Origin: Tepidimonas aquatica
Lineage (GTDB): Bacteria > Pseudomonadota > Gammaproteobacteria > Burkholderiales > Burkholderiaceae_C
Length of the DNA: 52,510 nt
Reading direction: 5' to 3'
Assembly: GCF_007556585.1 (NCBI RefSeq)
Contig: NZ_VJNA01000019.1
Location: 1 to 52,510 of the forward strand
Part shown: positions 8,961 through 20,371 of the stretch, in pieces
How the letters are laid out: each line of letters opens with the position of its first letter
How positions within the stretch are numbered: the stretch's first letter is position 1
Position numbers and translations under genes: made by a program
The notes under the pieces: model-generated
Told to the model about the DNA's origin: nothing
The model's input: the letters and a program-made list of their open reading frames with translations, nothing else
Databases searched by the model: none

Positions 8961-9342
8961 GGGGCGGCGCGACGCGGCGTCACGGGTCACCGTGGGTGAG
9001 CATGCAGTGTACCTCCGCGCAAGGTCGCGCGGCGCAGGCGGTGCGGACTCACCACAGGCTGAGTTGCTCAGGCGGCGCGAGCCGTGCCGTTGCACGATGG
9101 CTTGCGCTTGCACGCGCATGCCGGGGCGCCTGCGCCGTGGGCCAGGGTTGCGGCCGCCAAGCGCCGTCGCGTTGGTGTCGTCGGTGAAGCGGGATGCGAT
9201 GGGGGAGTTCATCTTCACAAGCCCGAGACGTGGGCTACCGGGGGTGGACGTGGTGGCCCAGGCGGGCGACGTGGCGCGGCGGGTGCATGCCTGGCGTGCC
9301 CGGCATCGACCGGCCTGACCGCGCGCGCCGACGCGCAACGCG
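8961..9342. other. 382-bp gap, no supported gene
   Basis: Several overlapping frames are open on both strands because of high GC, including an upstream extension of the DUF167 frame to 9338. None has recognisable protein character, a ribosome site or a plausible start. Apart from the inverted repeat near 9311-9350 I see nothing definable. Confidence 0.5.
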
Positions 9343-9350
9343 TCAGGCCG
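9311..9350 (-). terminator. Strong hairpin at the 3' end of cbbR, possible terminator
   Basis: CGGCCTGAC (9311-9319) pairs perfectly with GTCAGGCCG (9342-9350). A nested GACGCG/CGCGTC pair lies inside at 9330-9344. The structure covers the cbbR stop codon. There is no U-tract, so intrinsic termination is uncertain. Confidence 0.4.
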
Positions 9351-10284
9351 ACGGTTGCAGTGCCAGCAGCGCGCCGTAGCGCTCGGCCAAAAACGCCTCG
9401 CCGTGCTCCAGCACGTGGTAGCGAAACGCCTCGGCCGCCGGTGACAGCAGCTTGGCCAGTGTGTGCACCACGTGCCAGGCGCGCACCAGCGGCGTGCCCT
9501 CGACGTCCAAGCGCGCGATGAGGCCGTGCTCCAGCTCGAACTTGAGCGCGTGCAACGAAATCAACCCCAGCCCCAAGCCGGCCATCACGGCTTGTTTGAT
9601 GGCCTCGTTGTCGGGCAGCTCCATCGCCACGCGCAGCTCCAGGCCGTGCTTGTGCGCAAACTGCTCCAGCAGCGCGCGGGTGCCGCTGCCGCGTTCGCGC
9701 ACGATGAACCGGTACGGTGCCAAGGCCTCGGGCGAGGGGTGGCCGATGCGCAGCAGCGGGTGTGCGGGTGGCGCCACGAACACATGCGGGTGGGCCGCGA
9801 ACGGCTCGGCGCGCACGGCCAGCTCGGTGGGGGGGCGGCCCATGATGGCCACGTCCAGCTCGTTGGCTTGCAGCAGGCGCAGCAGTTGTTCCCGGTTGCC
9901 GGTGATCAGCTTGACGTCCACCCCGTGGTGTTCCCTCCGAAACGCGGCCAGCAGGTAAGGCAAGAAGTATTGGGCCGAGCCCACCATGCCGATCGTCAAC
10001 TGACCGGCTTCGAGGCGCTTGAGGCGCGCGGCGGTGTCCTCGGCGTCTTTGAGCGTGGCCAACACCTTGCGCGCGTACACCAGCATGTACTCGCCGGCGG
10101 TGGTCAGGGCCACGCGCCGCCCTTGGCGCTCGAACAGCGGCAGTCCCACGTGGCCTTCCAGCTCTTTGATCTGCATGGTCACGGCCGGCGGCGTCAGGTG
10201 CAGCGCCTCGGCCGCGCGCGAAAAGCTCAGGTGGCGCGCCACTTCAACAAAGACGCGCAGTTGGCGGAAGGTGGCGTTGCGCAT
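9343..10284 (-). CDS. cbbR: CbbR, LysR-type regulator of the Calvin-cycle operon
   Basis: A 313-aa LysR-family regulator. The winged HTH is at residues 4-62 (FRQLRVFVEVARHLSFSRAA, LTPPAVTMQIKELE), followed by a linker helix and a periplasmic-binding-type effector domain (about 90-295). The wording of this domain (GMVGSAQYFLPYLLAAF, ANELDVAIMGRPP) and the divergent orientation to cbbY fit CbbR, which activates cbb genes and senses metabolites such as RuBP, PEP or NADPH in characterised homologues. The shared upstream region (10285-10379) holds dyads suited to LysR binding. The assignment combines family resemblance with context. Confidence 0.9.
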   Translation of the reverse strand: MRNATFRQLRVFVEVARHLSFSRAAEALHLTPPAVTMQIKELEGHVGLPLFERQGRRVALTTAGEYMLVYARKVLATLKDAEDTAARLKRLEAGQLTIGMVGSAQYFLPYLLAAFRREHHGVDVKLITGNREQLLRLLQANELDVAIMGRPPTELAVRAEPFAAHPHVFVAPPAHPLLRIGHPSPEALAPYRFIVRERGSGTRALLEQFAHKHGLELRVAMELPDNEAIKQAVMAGLGLGLISLHALKFELEHGLIARLDVEGTPLVRAWHVVHTLAKLLSPAAEAFRYHVLEHGEAFLAERYGALLALQPSA

Positions 10285-10285
10285 A

Positions 10286-10352
10286 TTCAGTCAAACCTGA
10301 AGTTGAAATAAAGAAATTGTGAATTTACCTTATGTCATGCTGTGCTTATAGT
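10286..10352 (+). promoter_or_regulatory. cbb operon promoter with CbbR-type dyads
   Basis: Two inverted repeats are visible: TTCAG-N6-CTGAA (10286-10301) and AAATT-GTG-AATTT (10314-10326). A TNA-N7-TNA pattern runs from 10320 to 10332. A promoter-like pair, TTTACC (10324-10329) and TATAGT (10347-10352) with a 17-bp spacer, lies just downstream. The dyads overlap and precede the -35 box, which is the geometry of LysR activation. The region is clearly AT-richer than its surroundings. Confidence 0.65.
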
Positions 10353-10379
10353 GGTGCCACGCAACGTAGGAGTGGCGCC

Positions 10380-11105
10380 ATGCTGCAAGCCCTGATTTTT
10401 GACGTCGACGGCACCCTGGCCGACACCGAGCGCGCGCACCTGGCGGCGTTCAACGCCGCCTTCGCCGCCGAGGGCTTGGATTGGCGGTGGGACGAGGCGC
10501 TGTACACCCGGCTGCTGGAAGTCTCGGGCGGCAAGGAGCGCATCCAGCACTACTGGCAACAGGTGTACCCCGAGCGGCGCGACATCGACGGCAACGAGCT
10601 GCGCGCCTTGATCGACCGGCTGCACGAGGTCAAAACCGCCTTTTACGAAGAGGCCGTGCGCCAGGGCGCGGTGCAGCTGCGGCCCGGTGTGCTGGCCCTG
10701 ATCGAAGCCGCGCAGCGCGAGGGGCTGCGGCTGGCCATCGCCACCACCACGTCGCCCGTCAACATCGCGGCGTTGCTGCGCGCGGCCATGGGGCCGGACT
10801 GGCAACGCGCGTTTGCCGTCATCGAAGACGCCTCCACCGCGCCGCGCAAAAAGCCGCACCCGCAGGTCTACCAGCAAACGCTGACGCGGCTGGGCCTGCC
10901 GTCGGCGGCGTGCGTGGCGTTCGAAGACTCCGCCAACGGCCTGCAGGCCGCGCGCGCCTGCGGGTTGCCCACCATCGTCACGCCCAACGCGTTTACCGCG
11001 CACCACGATGTGCGTGGCGCGCTGCGCGTGCTGCCCAGTCTGGAGGGGTTGACCTTGCCGACGCTGCGTCAGTGGCACGCCGAAGCGGTCGGCGCCCCGG
11101 CCTGA
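10380..11105 (+). CDS. cbbY: CbbY, HAD-family sugar-phosphate phosphatase
   Basis: A 241-aa HAD hydrolase. The nucleophile motif FDVDGTLAD has D8 and D10. Motif II is ATTTS, motif III the K of KKPHP, and motif [13 protein letters not shown]. Characterised CbbY enzymes remove xylulose 1,5-bisphosphate, an inhibitor of RuBisCO, so the gene points to carbon fixation even though RuBisCO is not in the window. Start at 10380 is set by TAGGAG 7 nt upstream; the frame extends to 10332 without a site. First gene of the plus-strand cbb run, with 36 nt to cbbF. Confidence 0.9.
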   Translation: MLQALIFDVDGTLADTERAHLAAFNAAFAAEGLDWRWDEALYTRLLEVSGGKERIQHYWQQVYPERRDIDGNELRALIDRLHEVKTAFYEEAVRQGAVQLRPGVLALIEAAQREGLRLAIATTTSPVNIAALLRAAMGPDWQRAFAVIEDASTAPRKKPHPQVYQQTLTRLGLPSAACVAFEDSANGLQAARACGLPTIVTPNAFTAHHDVRGALRVLPSLEGLTLPTLRQWHAEAVGAPA

Positions 11106-11141
11106 TCCCCGACACGACACGAAGAACCCGAGGAGAACCCG

Positions 11142-12224
11142 ATGTCCCTGGACCAACGCACCACGCTGACCCAGTTCCTGATCGAACAGCGGCGCCGCTT
11201 CCCGAGCGCCAGCGGGGACTTCAACGCGCTCATTCTGGACGTGGCGCTGGCGTGCAAGGCCATCGCGCGCAGCGTGGCTTTTGGCGCGTTGGGTGGGGTG
11301 CTGGGCGCGCAAGCCGGCGCCATCAACGTGCAGGGTGAGGAGCAAAAAAAGCTCGACGTCATCAGCAACGAGCTGTTCGTGCGTGCCAACGAGTGGGGTG
11401 GCCACCTGGCGGGCATGGCCTCCGAAGAGATGGACGAGCCGTACAACATCCCCGGCGTGTACCCACGCGGCAAGTACCTACTGGTGTTTGATCCGCTGGA
11501 CGGCTCCAGCAACATCGACGTCAACGTCTCGGTGGGCAGCATCTTTTCGGTGTTGCGCGCGCCGCAGGACGTCATCGACAGCGGCCGCGACGTTACGGCG
11601 GCGGACTTTTTGCAGCCGGGCTGCCAGCAGTTGGCCGCGGGCTACGCGCTGTACGGCCCCTCGACGATGCTGGTGCTGACCGTGGGCACCGGGGTGCACG
11701 GCTTCACGCTGGACCCCAACCTGGGTGAGTTTTTTCTGTCGCACCCGGATATCCGCGTGCCGACCGACACGCAGGAGTTCGCCATCAACGCCTCCAACAG
11801 CCGCTTTTGGGAGCCCCCCGTCAAGCGCTACGTGGACGAGTGCCTGGCGGGCAAAACCGGCCCGCGCGGCAAAGACTTCAACATGCGCTGGATCGCCAGC
11901 ATGGTGGCCGAGGCGCACCGCATCCTCATGCGCGGCGGCGTCTTTCTGTACCCGCGCGACACCAAAGACCCCAGCAAACCGGGCCGCTTGCGCCTGCTGT
12001 ACGAGGCCAACCCTGTGGGCTTCATCATGGAGCAGGCGGGCGGGCGCGCCAGCACCGGGCGTGAGCCGATCTTGCAGGTGCGGCCGACCTCGCTGCACCA
12101 GCGCATCGGCCTGGTGTTTGGCAGCAAAAACGAAGTCGAGCGCATTGAGCGCTACCACCGCGAGCCCGCGCCGCTGAAGGACGACAACCCGCTGTTTGCC
12201 GAGCGCACCCTGTTTCGCGACTGA
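11142..12224 (+). CDS. cbbF: Fructose-1,6-bisphosphatase class I (CbbF)
   Basis: A 360-aa class I FBPase, which dephosphorylates fructose 1,6-bisphosphate (and in many autotrophs sedoheptulose 1,7-bisphosphate) in the regeneration arm of the Calvin cycle. The metal-binding motif [13 protein letters not shown] is at about residues 115-127. The sugar-phosphate site [11 protein letters not shown] and GGVFLYPRD follow near 250-275. Length is normal. GAGGAG precedes the ATG. The gene lies between cbbY and cbbP with a 50-nt gap to the latter, consistent with one transcript. Confidence 0.95.
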   Translation: MSLDQRTTLTQFLIEQRRRFPSASGDFNALILDVALACKAIARSVAFGALGGVLGAQAGAINVQGEEQKKLDVISNELFVRANEWGGHLAGMASEEMDEPYNIPGVYPRGKYLLVFDPLDGSSNIDVNVSVGSIFSVLRAPQDVIDSGRDVTAADFLQPGCQQLAAGYALYGPSTMLVLTVGTGVHGFTLDPNLGEFFLSHPDIRVPTDTQEFAINASNSRFWEPPVKRYVDECLAGKTGPRGKDFNMRWIASMVAEAHRILMRGGVFLYPRDTKDPSKPGRLRLLYEANPVGFIMEQAGGRASTGREPILQVRPTSLHQRIGLVFGSKNEVERIERYHREPAPLKDDNPLFAERTLFRD

Positions 12225-12274
12225 AGCCGCCGGCAGCGCGCACCGGATTCGAAGCACCCGAGGAGAACGCAGCC

Positions 12275-13159
12275 ATGTCCGAAAAACACCCCATCATCGC
12301 CATCACCGGCTCGTCCGGCGCCGGCACCTCGACCGTGACGCGCACCTTCGCCAACATTTTCCGGCGTGAAGGCGTCAAAGCCGCCATCATCGAGGGGGAC
12401 AGCTTCCACCGCTACGATCGCAAGGAAATGCGCCAGCGCATGGCCGAAGAGGAGGCCAAGGGCAACCGGCACTTCAGCCATTTCGGCCCCGAGGCCAACC
12501 TGTTCGAAGAGCTGGAAAACCTGTTCAAAACCTACGCCGAAACCGGCCGCGGGCGCTGCCGCAAGTACCTGCACAACGAGGAGGAGGCCGCCCCGTACGG
12601 CCAGGAACCTGGCACCTTCACGCCGTGGGAGGAGCTGCCGCCCGACACCGACATGCTCTTTTACGAGGGGCTGCACGGGGCCGTGGTCACCGACAAGGTC
12701 AACGTCGCGCAGTACCCGGACCTGCTCATCGGCGTGGCGCCCTCGATCAACCTGGAGTGGATCCAAAAGCTCATCCGCGACAAGACGCAGCGCCGCTACA
12801 GCCAGGAGGCGGTGGTCGACACCATCCTGCGCCGCATGCCCCACTACGTCAACTACATCTGCCCGCAGTTCGCGGTGACGCACGTCAACTTCCAGCGTGT
12901 GCCGGTGGTGGACACCTCCAACCCCTTCATCGCGCGTGACATTCCCACCGCCGACGAGAGCGTGTGCGTGATCCGCTTCGCCAAGCCCAAGGGGATCGAC
13001 TTTCCGTACCTGCTCAGCATGATTGACGGCTCGTGGATGAGCCGCGCCAACACCATCGTCGTGCCCGGCGGCAAGATGGAGCTGGCCATGCAGCTGATCT
13101 TCACCCCGTTCATCTGGCGCATGATGGAGCGCCGGCGGCGTGCCTTGGGCCTGGCGTGA
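12275..13159 (+). CDS. cbbP: Phosphoribulokinase (CbbP)
   Basis: A 294-aa proteobacterial-type phosphoribulokinase that makes ribulose 1,5-bisphosphate from ribulose 5-phosphate and ATP. The P-loop is GSSGAGTST (residues 12-20). EGDSFHRYDR carries the catalytic and substrate-binding residues, and EELPPDTDMLFYEGLHG the later core. This enzyme is specific to the Calvin cycle and is the strongest sign that the organism fixes CO2. A GAGGAG site precedes the ATG. Length and motifs are intact. Confidence 0.96.
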   Translation: MSEKHPIIAITGSSGAGTSTVTRTFANIFRREGVKAAIIEGDSFHRYDRKEMRQRMAEEEAKGNRHFSHFGPEANLFEELENLFKTYAETGRGRCRKYLHNEEEAAPYGQEPGTFTPWEELPPDTDMLFYEGLHGAVVTDKVNVAQYPDLLIGVAPSINLEWIQKLIRDKTQRRYSQEAVVDTILRRMPHYVNYICPQFAVTHVNFQRVPVVDTSNPFIARDIPTADESVCVIRFAKPKGIDFPYLLSMIDGSWMSRANTIVVPGGKMELAMQLIFTPFIWRMMERRRRALGLA

Positions 13160-13210
13160 CGCCCGAAAGGTGCGATCATCACGCCTTTGACGACGTCCCC
13201 CAACGACACC

Positions 13211-15246
13211 ATGCAACACCACGAACCTCTCCACGTCCGTCCCGCTCCCGCGCCCGCGCTGGCGCGCCGCATGGCCAACGCCATTCGCATGTTGGCCGTC
13301 GATGCGGTGGAGCAGGCCAAAAGTGGCCACCCCGGCGCCCCGATGGGCATGGCCGAAATCGCCGAAGTGCTGTGGAACCGCCACCTCAAGCACAACCCGG
13401 CCAACCCCGCCTGGCCCGACCACGACCGCTTCGTGCTGTCCAACGGCCACGGCTCGATGCTGATCTACGCGCTGCTGCATCTCACTGGCTACGACCTGCC
13501 GATCGAGGAGCTGAAAAACTTCCGCCAACTGCACAGCAAAACGCCGGGCCACCCGGAGGTGGGCATCACGCCGGGCGTGGAGACCACCACCGGCCCGCTG
13601 GGGCAGGGCATCGCCAACGCGGTGGGCATGGCGCTGGCTGAAAAGCTGCTGGCGGCCGAGTTCAACCGCCCGGGCCACACCGTTGTGGATCACTACACCT
13701 ATGTGTTCCTGGGCGACGGCTGCATGATGGAGGGCATCAGCCACGAAGTGTGCTCGCTGGCGGGCACGCTGCGGCTGAGCAAGCTCATCGCGCTGTACGA
13801 TGACAACGGTATCTCGATCGACGGCCATGTCGAAGGCTGGTTCGCTGACGACACGCCGGCGCGCTTCGAGGCCTACGGCTGGTACGTGATCCGCGACGTC
13901 GACGGTCACGACCCCGACGCGGTGGACGCCGCGCTGCGGCTGGCGCGTACCCAGGCGATGCGTCCGGACGGCAAGCCGACGCTGATTTGCTGCAAGACCG
14001 TCATCGGCCAAGGCTCGCCCAACAAGGCGGGCACGCACGACGTGCACGGCGCCGCCCTGGGTGCGGCGGAGGTGGCGGCCACGCGCGCCGCGCTGGACTG
14101 GCCGCACCCCCCGTTCGAGGTGCCGGCCGACGTTTACGCCGCCTGGGATGCGCGCGGCCACGGTGCGGCCGCCGAAGCCGCGTGGCAGCAGCGCTTCGAC
14201 GCCTACGCGCGCGAGTTTCCCGAACTGGCGGCCGAATTCCAGCGCCGCATGCGTGGTGAGCTGCGCGCCGACCTGGCCGAGCGGTTGCCCACGTTGCTCG
14301 ACGCGGCCGCCGCGCGCACCGACGCCGTGGCCACGCGCAAAGCCAGCCAGCTGGCGCTGGATGCCTTGGCGCCGCTGATCCCAGAGTTCTTCGGCGGCAG
14401 CGCCGACCTGACCGGCTCCAACCTGACCAATTTCAAGGGCTGCACGATCGCCGGCCGCGACCGCTGGGGCAACCACCTCAGCTACGGCGTGCGCGAATTT
14501 GGCATGGCCGCCATCATGAACGGCATCGCCCTGCACGGCGGCTACCTGCCCTACGGCGGCACGTTCCTGACGTTTTCCGACTACAGCCGCAACGCCATTC
14601 GCATGGCCGCGCTGATGCGCCAGCGCGTCATCCACGTCTTCACGCACGACTCGATTGGCCTGGGCGAGGATGGCCCGACGCACCAAAGCGTCGAGCACGT
14701 GCCCAGCCTGCGCCTGATCCCGAACCTGGACGTGTGGCGCCCCGCCGATGCGCTGGAAACCCTGGTGGCGTGGGCCGCCGCGGTGCAACGTCGTGACGGG
14801 CCGACGGCGCTGTGCCTGTCGCGCCAAAACCTGCCGGTGGTCACGCAGCGTGCCCACGCCGACGGCGCCGCGCGTGGTGGCTACGTGCTGAGCGACATGG
14901 AGGGGGCGCGCGCCGTCATCATCGCCACCGGGTCGGAGGTGTCGATCGCGCTCAAGGCGCAGGCGCTTTTGGCCGCCGAAGGCCTGCCCACGCGCGTGGT
15001 GTCGATGCCCAGCACCAGCGTGTTCGACCGCCAGGACGCCGCCTACCAGGACAGCGTGCTGCCGCCCGGGCTGCCCGCGGTGGCGGTGGAAGCCGCCCAC
15101 CCCGACCTGTGGGCCAAGTACGTGGGCCGCCGCGGGCGCGTGGTGGGCATCGACCGCTTTGGCGAATCGGCCCCAGCGCCGGCCTTGTACGAGTTTTTCG
15201 GCCTGACGCCGGCCAAGGTGGCCGAGGCCGTGCGAGGGGTGCTGGC

Positions 15247-15250
<4 letters not shown>
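13211..15250 (+). CDS. cbbT: Transketolase (CbbT)
   Basis: A 679-aa thiamine-diphosphate enzyme that moves two-carbon units in the Calvin and pentose phosphate pathways. Visible motifs are [12 protein letters not shown] (H40), the TPP/Mg motif [14 protein letters not shown] through [10 protein letters not shown], the pyrimidine-domain [10 protein letters not shown], and [16 protein letters not shown]. The ATG at 13211 is chosen; the frame is open to a TTG at 13187. No good ribosome site is seen for either. Its TGA overlaps the GTG of cbbZ as GTGA. Confidence 0.94.
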
Positions 15251-17063
<1,813 letters not shown>

Positions 17064-17148
17064 CACTGACGCACGCACAACCCCCACCGAGCAACCGGGC
17101 AGGGCGTGGCGCACGCCGCCCCTGCCCTGTGTGGAGCCGAGCCGAACC

Positions 17149-18354
17149 ATGGACTTCATCCGTTTTGCCGATCTGTGCGCCCAGGGCCAAGCCAAGGGCA
17201 AGCGCGTGTTTATCCGCGCCGACCTCAACGTGCCGCTGGCGTTCGAGGGCGGCGTGGCACGCATCACCGAGGACACCCGCATCCGCGCCTCGATTCCCGC
17301 CATCCGCATGGCGCTGGACGCCGGCGCGGCGGTCATGGTCACCAGCCACCTGGGCCGCCCGACCGAGGGGCAACCCAAGCCCGAGGACACGCTGGCACCG
17401 GTGGCGGCGCGCCTGAGCGAGCTGCTGCAGCAACCGGTGCCGCTGATCCAGCGCTGGGTCGATGGCGGCTTCAGCGTGGCGCCGGGCCAGGTGGTGCTGT
17501 TGGAAAACTGCCGCCTCAACCCGGGCGAAAAGAAAAACAACCCGGAGCTGGCGCGCAAGATGGCCGCGCTGTGCGACATCTTCGTGCACGATGCGTTTGG
17601 CACCGCCCACCGCGCCGAGGCCAGCACCTACGGCATCGCCGAGCATGCGCCGGTGGCGTGTGCCGGCCCGCTGCTGGCGGCGGAAATCGACGCCATCGGG
17701 CGCGCGCTGGAGCAGCCGGCGCGGCCGCTGGTGGCCATCGTCGCCGGCTCCAAGGTGTCGACCAAGCTGACCATCCTGCAGTCGCTGGCGCAAAAGGTGG
17801 ACCGCCTCATCGTCGGCGGTGGCATCGCCAACACCTTCATGCTGGCCGCCGGCTTGCCCATTGGCAAGAGCCTGGCCGAGCCCGACCTGGTCGGCGAAGC
17901 CAAGGCCGTGATGGAAGCGATGCGCGCGCGCGGCGCCGAGGTGCCGATCCCGACCGACGTCGTGGTGGCGCCGGAGTTCAAGCCCGACGCCCCGGCCACC
18001 GTCAAGGCCGCGGCCGACGTCGGGCCTGACGACATGATCCTCGACATCGGCCCGCAGACGGCCCAGGCGCTGGCCGCGATGCTGGAGACGGCGGGCACCA
18101 TCGTCTGGAACGGCCCGGTGGGCGTGTTCGAGTTTGCCGCGTTCGAAAACGGCACCAAGACGCTGGCGCAGGCGATCGCGCGCTCCAAGGCGTTTTCGAT
18201 CGCAGGCGGCGGCGACACGCTGGCGGCGATCGCCAAGTACGGCATCGAGGACCAGGTCGGCTACATCTCGACGGGCGGCGGCGCCTTTCTCGAAGTGCTG
18301 GAGGGCAAGACCCTGCCGGCGTTCGAGATCCTGGCGCGGCGCGCGCGTGGCTGA
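17149..18354 (+). CDS. cbbK: Phosphoglycerate kinase (CbbK)
   Basis: A 401-aa two-domain kinase that phosphorylates 3-phosphoglycerate with ATP in the Calvin direction. The N-domain has RADLNVPL and [11 protein letters not shown]; the C-domain has [23 protein letters not shown] and the nucleotide-binding GGGDTLAA. Start ATG 17149 gives the usual N-terminus with no extension, although no strong ribosome site is evident. It lies between cbbG (85-nt gap) and cbbA (61-nt gap). Pyruvate kinase, which follows pgk in some relatives, is absent. Confidence 0.95.
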   Translation: MDFIRFADLCAQGQAKGKRVFIRADLNVPLAFEGGVARITEDTRIRASIPAIRMALDAGAAVMVTSHLGRPTEGQPKPEDTLAPVAARLSELLQQPVPLIQRWVDGGFSVAPGQVVLLENCRLNPGEKKNNPELARKMAALCDIFVHDAFGTAHRAEASTYGIAEHAPVACAGPLLAAEIDAIGRALEQPARPLVAIVAGSKVSTKLTILQSLAQKVDRLIVGGGIANTFMLAAGLPIGKSLAEPDLVGEAKAVMEAMRARGAEVPIPTDVVVAPEFKPDAPATVKAAADVGPDDMILDIGPQTAQALAAMLETAGTIVWNGPVGVFEFAAFENGTKTLAQAIARSKAFSIAGGGDTLAAIAKYGIEDQVGYISTGGGAFLEVLEGKTLPAFEILARRARG

Positions 18355-18415
18355 TGCGGCCTGGGGCGAACACGCTTTCCATCACGACATCGACCGAGAC
18401 CCGAGGAGTACCACC

Positions 18416-19483
18416 ATGGCACTGATCACCCTACGTCAACTGCTGGATCACGCCGCCGAGCATGGCTACGGCCTGCCCGCGTTCAACGTCAACAACATGG
18501 AGCAAATCCACGCCATCATGCAGGCGGCTGACGCGGTCGACAGCCCCGTCATCCTGCAAGGCTCGGCGGGGGCGCGCTCGTACGCCGGTGAGCCGTTTTT
18601 GCGCCACCTGATCGCGGCGGCCATCGAGATGTACCCCCACATCCCGATCTGCATGCACCAGGACCACGGGGCCTCGCCCGGCGTGTGCATGCGCTCGATC
18701 CAGTCGGGCTTCAGCTCGGTGATGATGGACGGCAGCTTGCTGGAAGATGGCAAGACGCCGGCCAGCTACGAGTACAACGTGCGCGTCACGCGCCAGGTGG
18801 CCGACATTGCGCACGCCTGCGGCGTCTCGGTCGAGGGTGAACTGGGGTGTCTGGGCAGCCTGGAGACGGGCAAGGCCGGCGAGGAAGACGGTCACGGCGC
18901 CGAAGGCGAGCTGGACCACTCGATGCTGCTGACCGACCCGGATGAGGCGGCCGATTTCGTGCAAAAAACCCAGGTGGACGCGCTGGCCATCGCCATCGGC
19001 ACCAGCCACGGCGCCTACAAGTTCACGCAGAAGCCTACCGGCAAGGTGCTGCGTATCGACCGCGTCAAGGAAATCCACGCCCGTATCCCCAACGTGCACC
19101 TGGTCATGCACGGCAGCTCCAGCGTGCCCGAGGACTGGCTGGCCATCATCAACAGCTACGGCGGCGACATGGGCACCACCTACGGCGTGCCGGTGGAGGA
19201 GATCGTCGAAGGCATCAAGCACGGGGTGCGCAAGGTCAACATCGACACCGACCTGCGCATGGCCGCCACCGGGGCCATCCGCAAGCACCTGGCCGAAGAC
19301 CGCAAGAACTTCGATCCGCGCAAATTCCTCAAAGAGGCCACCAAGGCCATGAGCGGCATTTGCAAGGCGCGCTACGAGGCCTTTGGCAGCGCCGGGATGG
19401 CCAGCAAGATCGGCAAGGTGTACAGCTTGGAGCAAATGGCCAAGCGCTACGAAAAGGGCGAGCTGGCGCCGCGGGTGTCGTGA
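18416..19483 (+). CDS. cbbA: Fructose-bisphosphate aldolase class II (CbbA)
   Basis: A 355-aa zinc-dependent aldolase. Zinc ligands are visible in [10 protein letters not shown] and in the later [10 protein letters not shown] histidine. The [10 protein letters not shown] loop and [14 protein letters not shown] segment typify the class II Calvin-type subfamily (FbaA of the CbbA kind), and [13 protein letters not shown] binds the phosphate. It joins triose phosphates to fructose 1,6-bisphosphate. GAGGAG is 7 nt before the ATG. It is the last gene of the run, followed by a strong hairpin. Confidence 0.95.
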   Translation: MALITLRQLLDHAAEHGYGLPAFNVNNMEQIHAIMQAADAVDSPVILQGSAGARSYAGEPFLRHLIAAAIEMYPHIPICMHQDHGASPGVCMRSIQSGFSSVMMDGSLLEDGKTPASYEYNVRVTRQVADIAHACGVSVEGELGCLGSLETGKAGEEDGHGAEGELDHSMLLTDPDEAADFVQKTQVDALAIAIGTSHGAYKFTQKPTGKVLRIDRVKEIHARIPNVHLVMHGSSSVPEDWLAIINSYGGDMGTTYGVPVEEIVEGIKHGVRKVNIDTDLRMAATGAIRKHLAEDRKNFDPRKFLKEATKAMSGICKARYEAFGSAGMASKIGKVYSLEQMAKRYEKGELAPRVS

Positions 19484-19528
19484 TCTGCGGGAGCAACCCG
19501 CAAGGTCCCACGGACCTCGGCCCAACCC

Positions 19529-19558
19529 AGGGCGCTTTCGCGGCGGGGAAAGCGCCCT
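19529..19558 (+). terminator. Hairpin after the cbb operon, probable terminator
   Basis: An 11-bp perfect stem (AGGGCGCTTTC, 19529-19539, with GAAAGCGCCCT, 19548-19558) and an 8-nt loop lie 45 nt after cbbA. Only a weak T-rich stretch follows, so efficiency is uncertain. Confidence 0.65.
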
Positions 19559-19631
19559 GTTGGCTGATGTCGGCGGGGGCATCGCCCAGCGGGCGCCAGC
19601 ATGCTTGGGCGGCAACGGCGACAATGCAGGC

Positions 19632-20345
19632 ATGATCCCGATCAAAGTCGAATCCGCTTGGCGCGGCACCGCGGACTGCAAGGCGTGCGGCATCCGCGAC
19701 ATGGTGCTGTTTGCCGACCTCAACGAACAGGACTTCAACCTCATCCACGCGCCGATCGACGACTTGGTGTTTGGCGCCGGGCAGACGCTCTATGGCGAAG
19801 CGGCGCTGGCGCACAGCGTGTACACGCTGCGCACGGGCATGGTCAAGCTCGTGCGCAGCACCCCCGACGGGCGCCAGCGCGTGCTGCGCGTGCAGCGACC
19901 GGGTGACGTCGTGGGTCTGGAGGCGCTGGCCGGCGCGCGCTACGACAGCGAGGCTGTAGCGCTGACCGAAGTGGCGGTGTGCCGCATCCCCACCGAGGTG
20001 ATCCACCGTCTGGCGCAGCATTCGCCACGGCTGCACATGCGCCTGCTGCAAAAATGGCAGGCGGCCCTGCGCGAAGCCGACGACTGGCTGGCCAAGCTCA
20101 ACTTCGGCACCGCGCGCCAGCGGGTGGCCAATTTCGTGCTCAAGATGCGCCACGCCTCCGACCCCGCGGTGGTGACGCTGTTTTCGCGCGAGGACATGGG
20201 CGCGATGCTGGACTTGAAATTGGAGACTGTCAGCCGCGAAGTCAGCGCACTCGTCAAGCGTGGTGTGCTGCAGCCGCTGGACCGGGTGGGGCGCTTGTAC
20301 CGTATCGCCGACGAGGTGTCCCTGCAGGACCTGGCGGCCAGCTGA
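19632..20345 (+). CDS. Crp/Fnr-family regulator, Fnr-like with three cysteines
   Basis: A 237-aa protein with an N-terminal cyclic-nucleotide-binding-like beta-roll (about 25-140), a dimer helix and a C-terminal HTH (FSREDMGAMLDLKLETVSREVSALVKRG). DNA-recognition residues ETVSRE match the Fnr pattern. The N-terminus has C16 and C19 (DCKACGIRD) and there is one more at C117. Classical FNR uses four cysteines (three clustered plus one distal), so one ligand is missing or replaced. It may sense oxygen or redox state, or bind no cluster. The position next to the cbb run invites a regulatory link that the sequence does not prove. Confidence 0.85.
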   Translation: MIPIKVESAWRGTADCKACGIRDMVLFADLNEQDFNLIHAPIDDLVFGAGQTLYGEAALAHSVYTLRTGMVKLVRSTPDGRQRVLRVQRPGDVVGLEALAGARYDSEAVALTEVAVCRIPTEVIHRLAQHSPRLHMRLLQKWQAALREADDWLAKLNFGTARQRVANFVLKMRHASDPAVVTLFSREDMGAMLDLKLETVSREVSALVKRGVLQPLDRVGRLYRIADEVSLQDLAAS

Positions 20346-20371
20346 GGGTAGGAACCACCCCCAGGGACGCG

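Noticed and set aside
8961-9338. Longer form of the DUF167 protein starting at 9338
   Set aside because: The added 126 residues are Arg-rich without family resemblance; 8960 gives the normal length.
13187-13210. TTG start for transketolase
   Set aside because: An ATG 24 nt later fits the family better and neither has a ribosome site; kept only as an alternative.
12152-15100. A 982-codon open frame on the minus strand
   Set aside because: Antisense shadow of cbbP and cbbT with low-complexity His/Arg/Ala composition.
19504-19516. Small GGTCC/GGACC hairpin after cbbA
   Set aside because: Only 5 bp; the larger hairpin at 19529 is the better terminator candidate.
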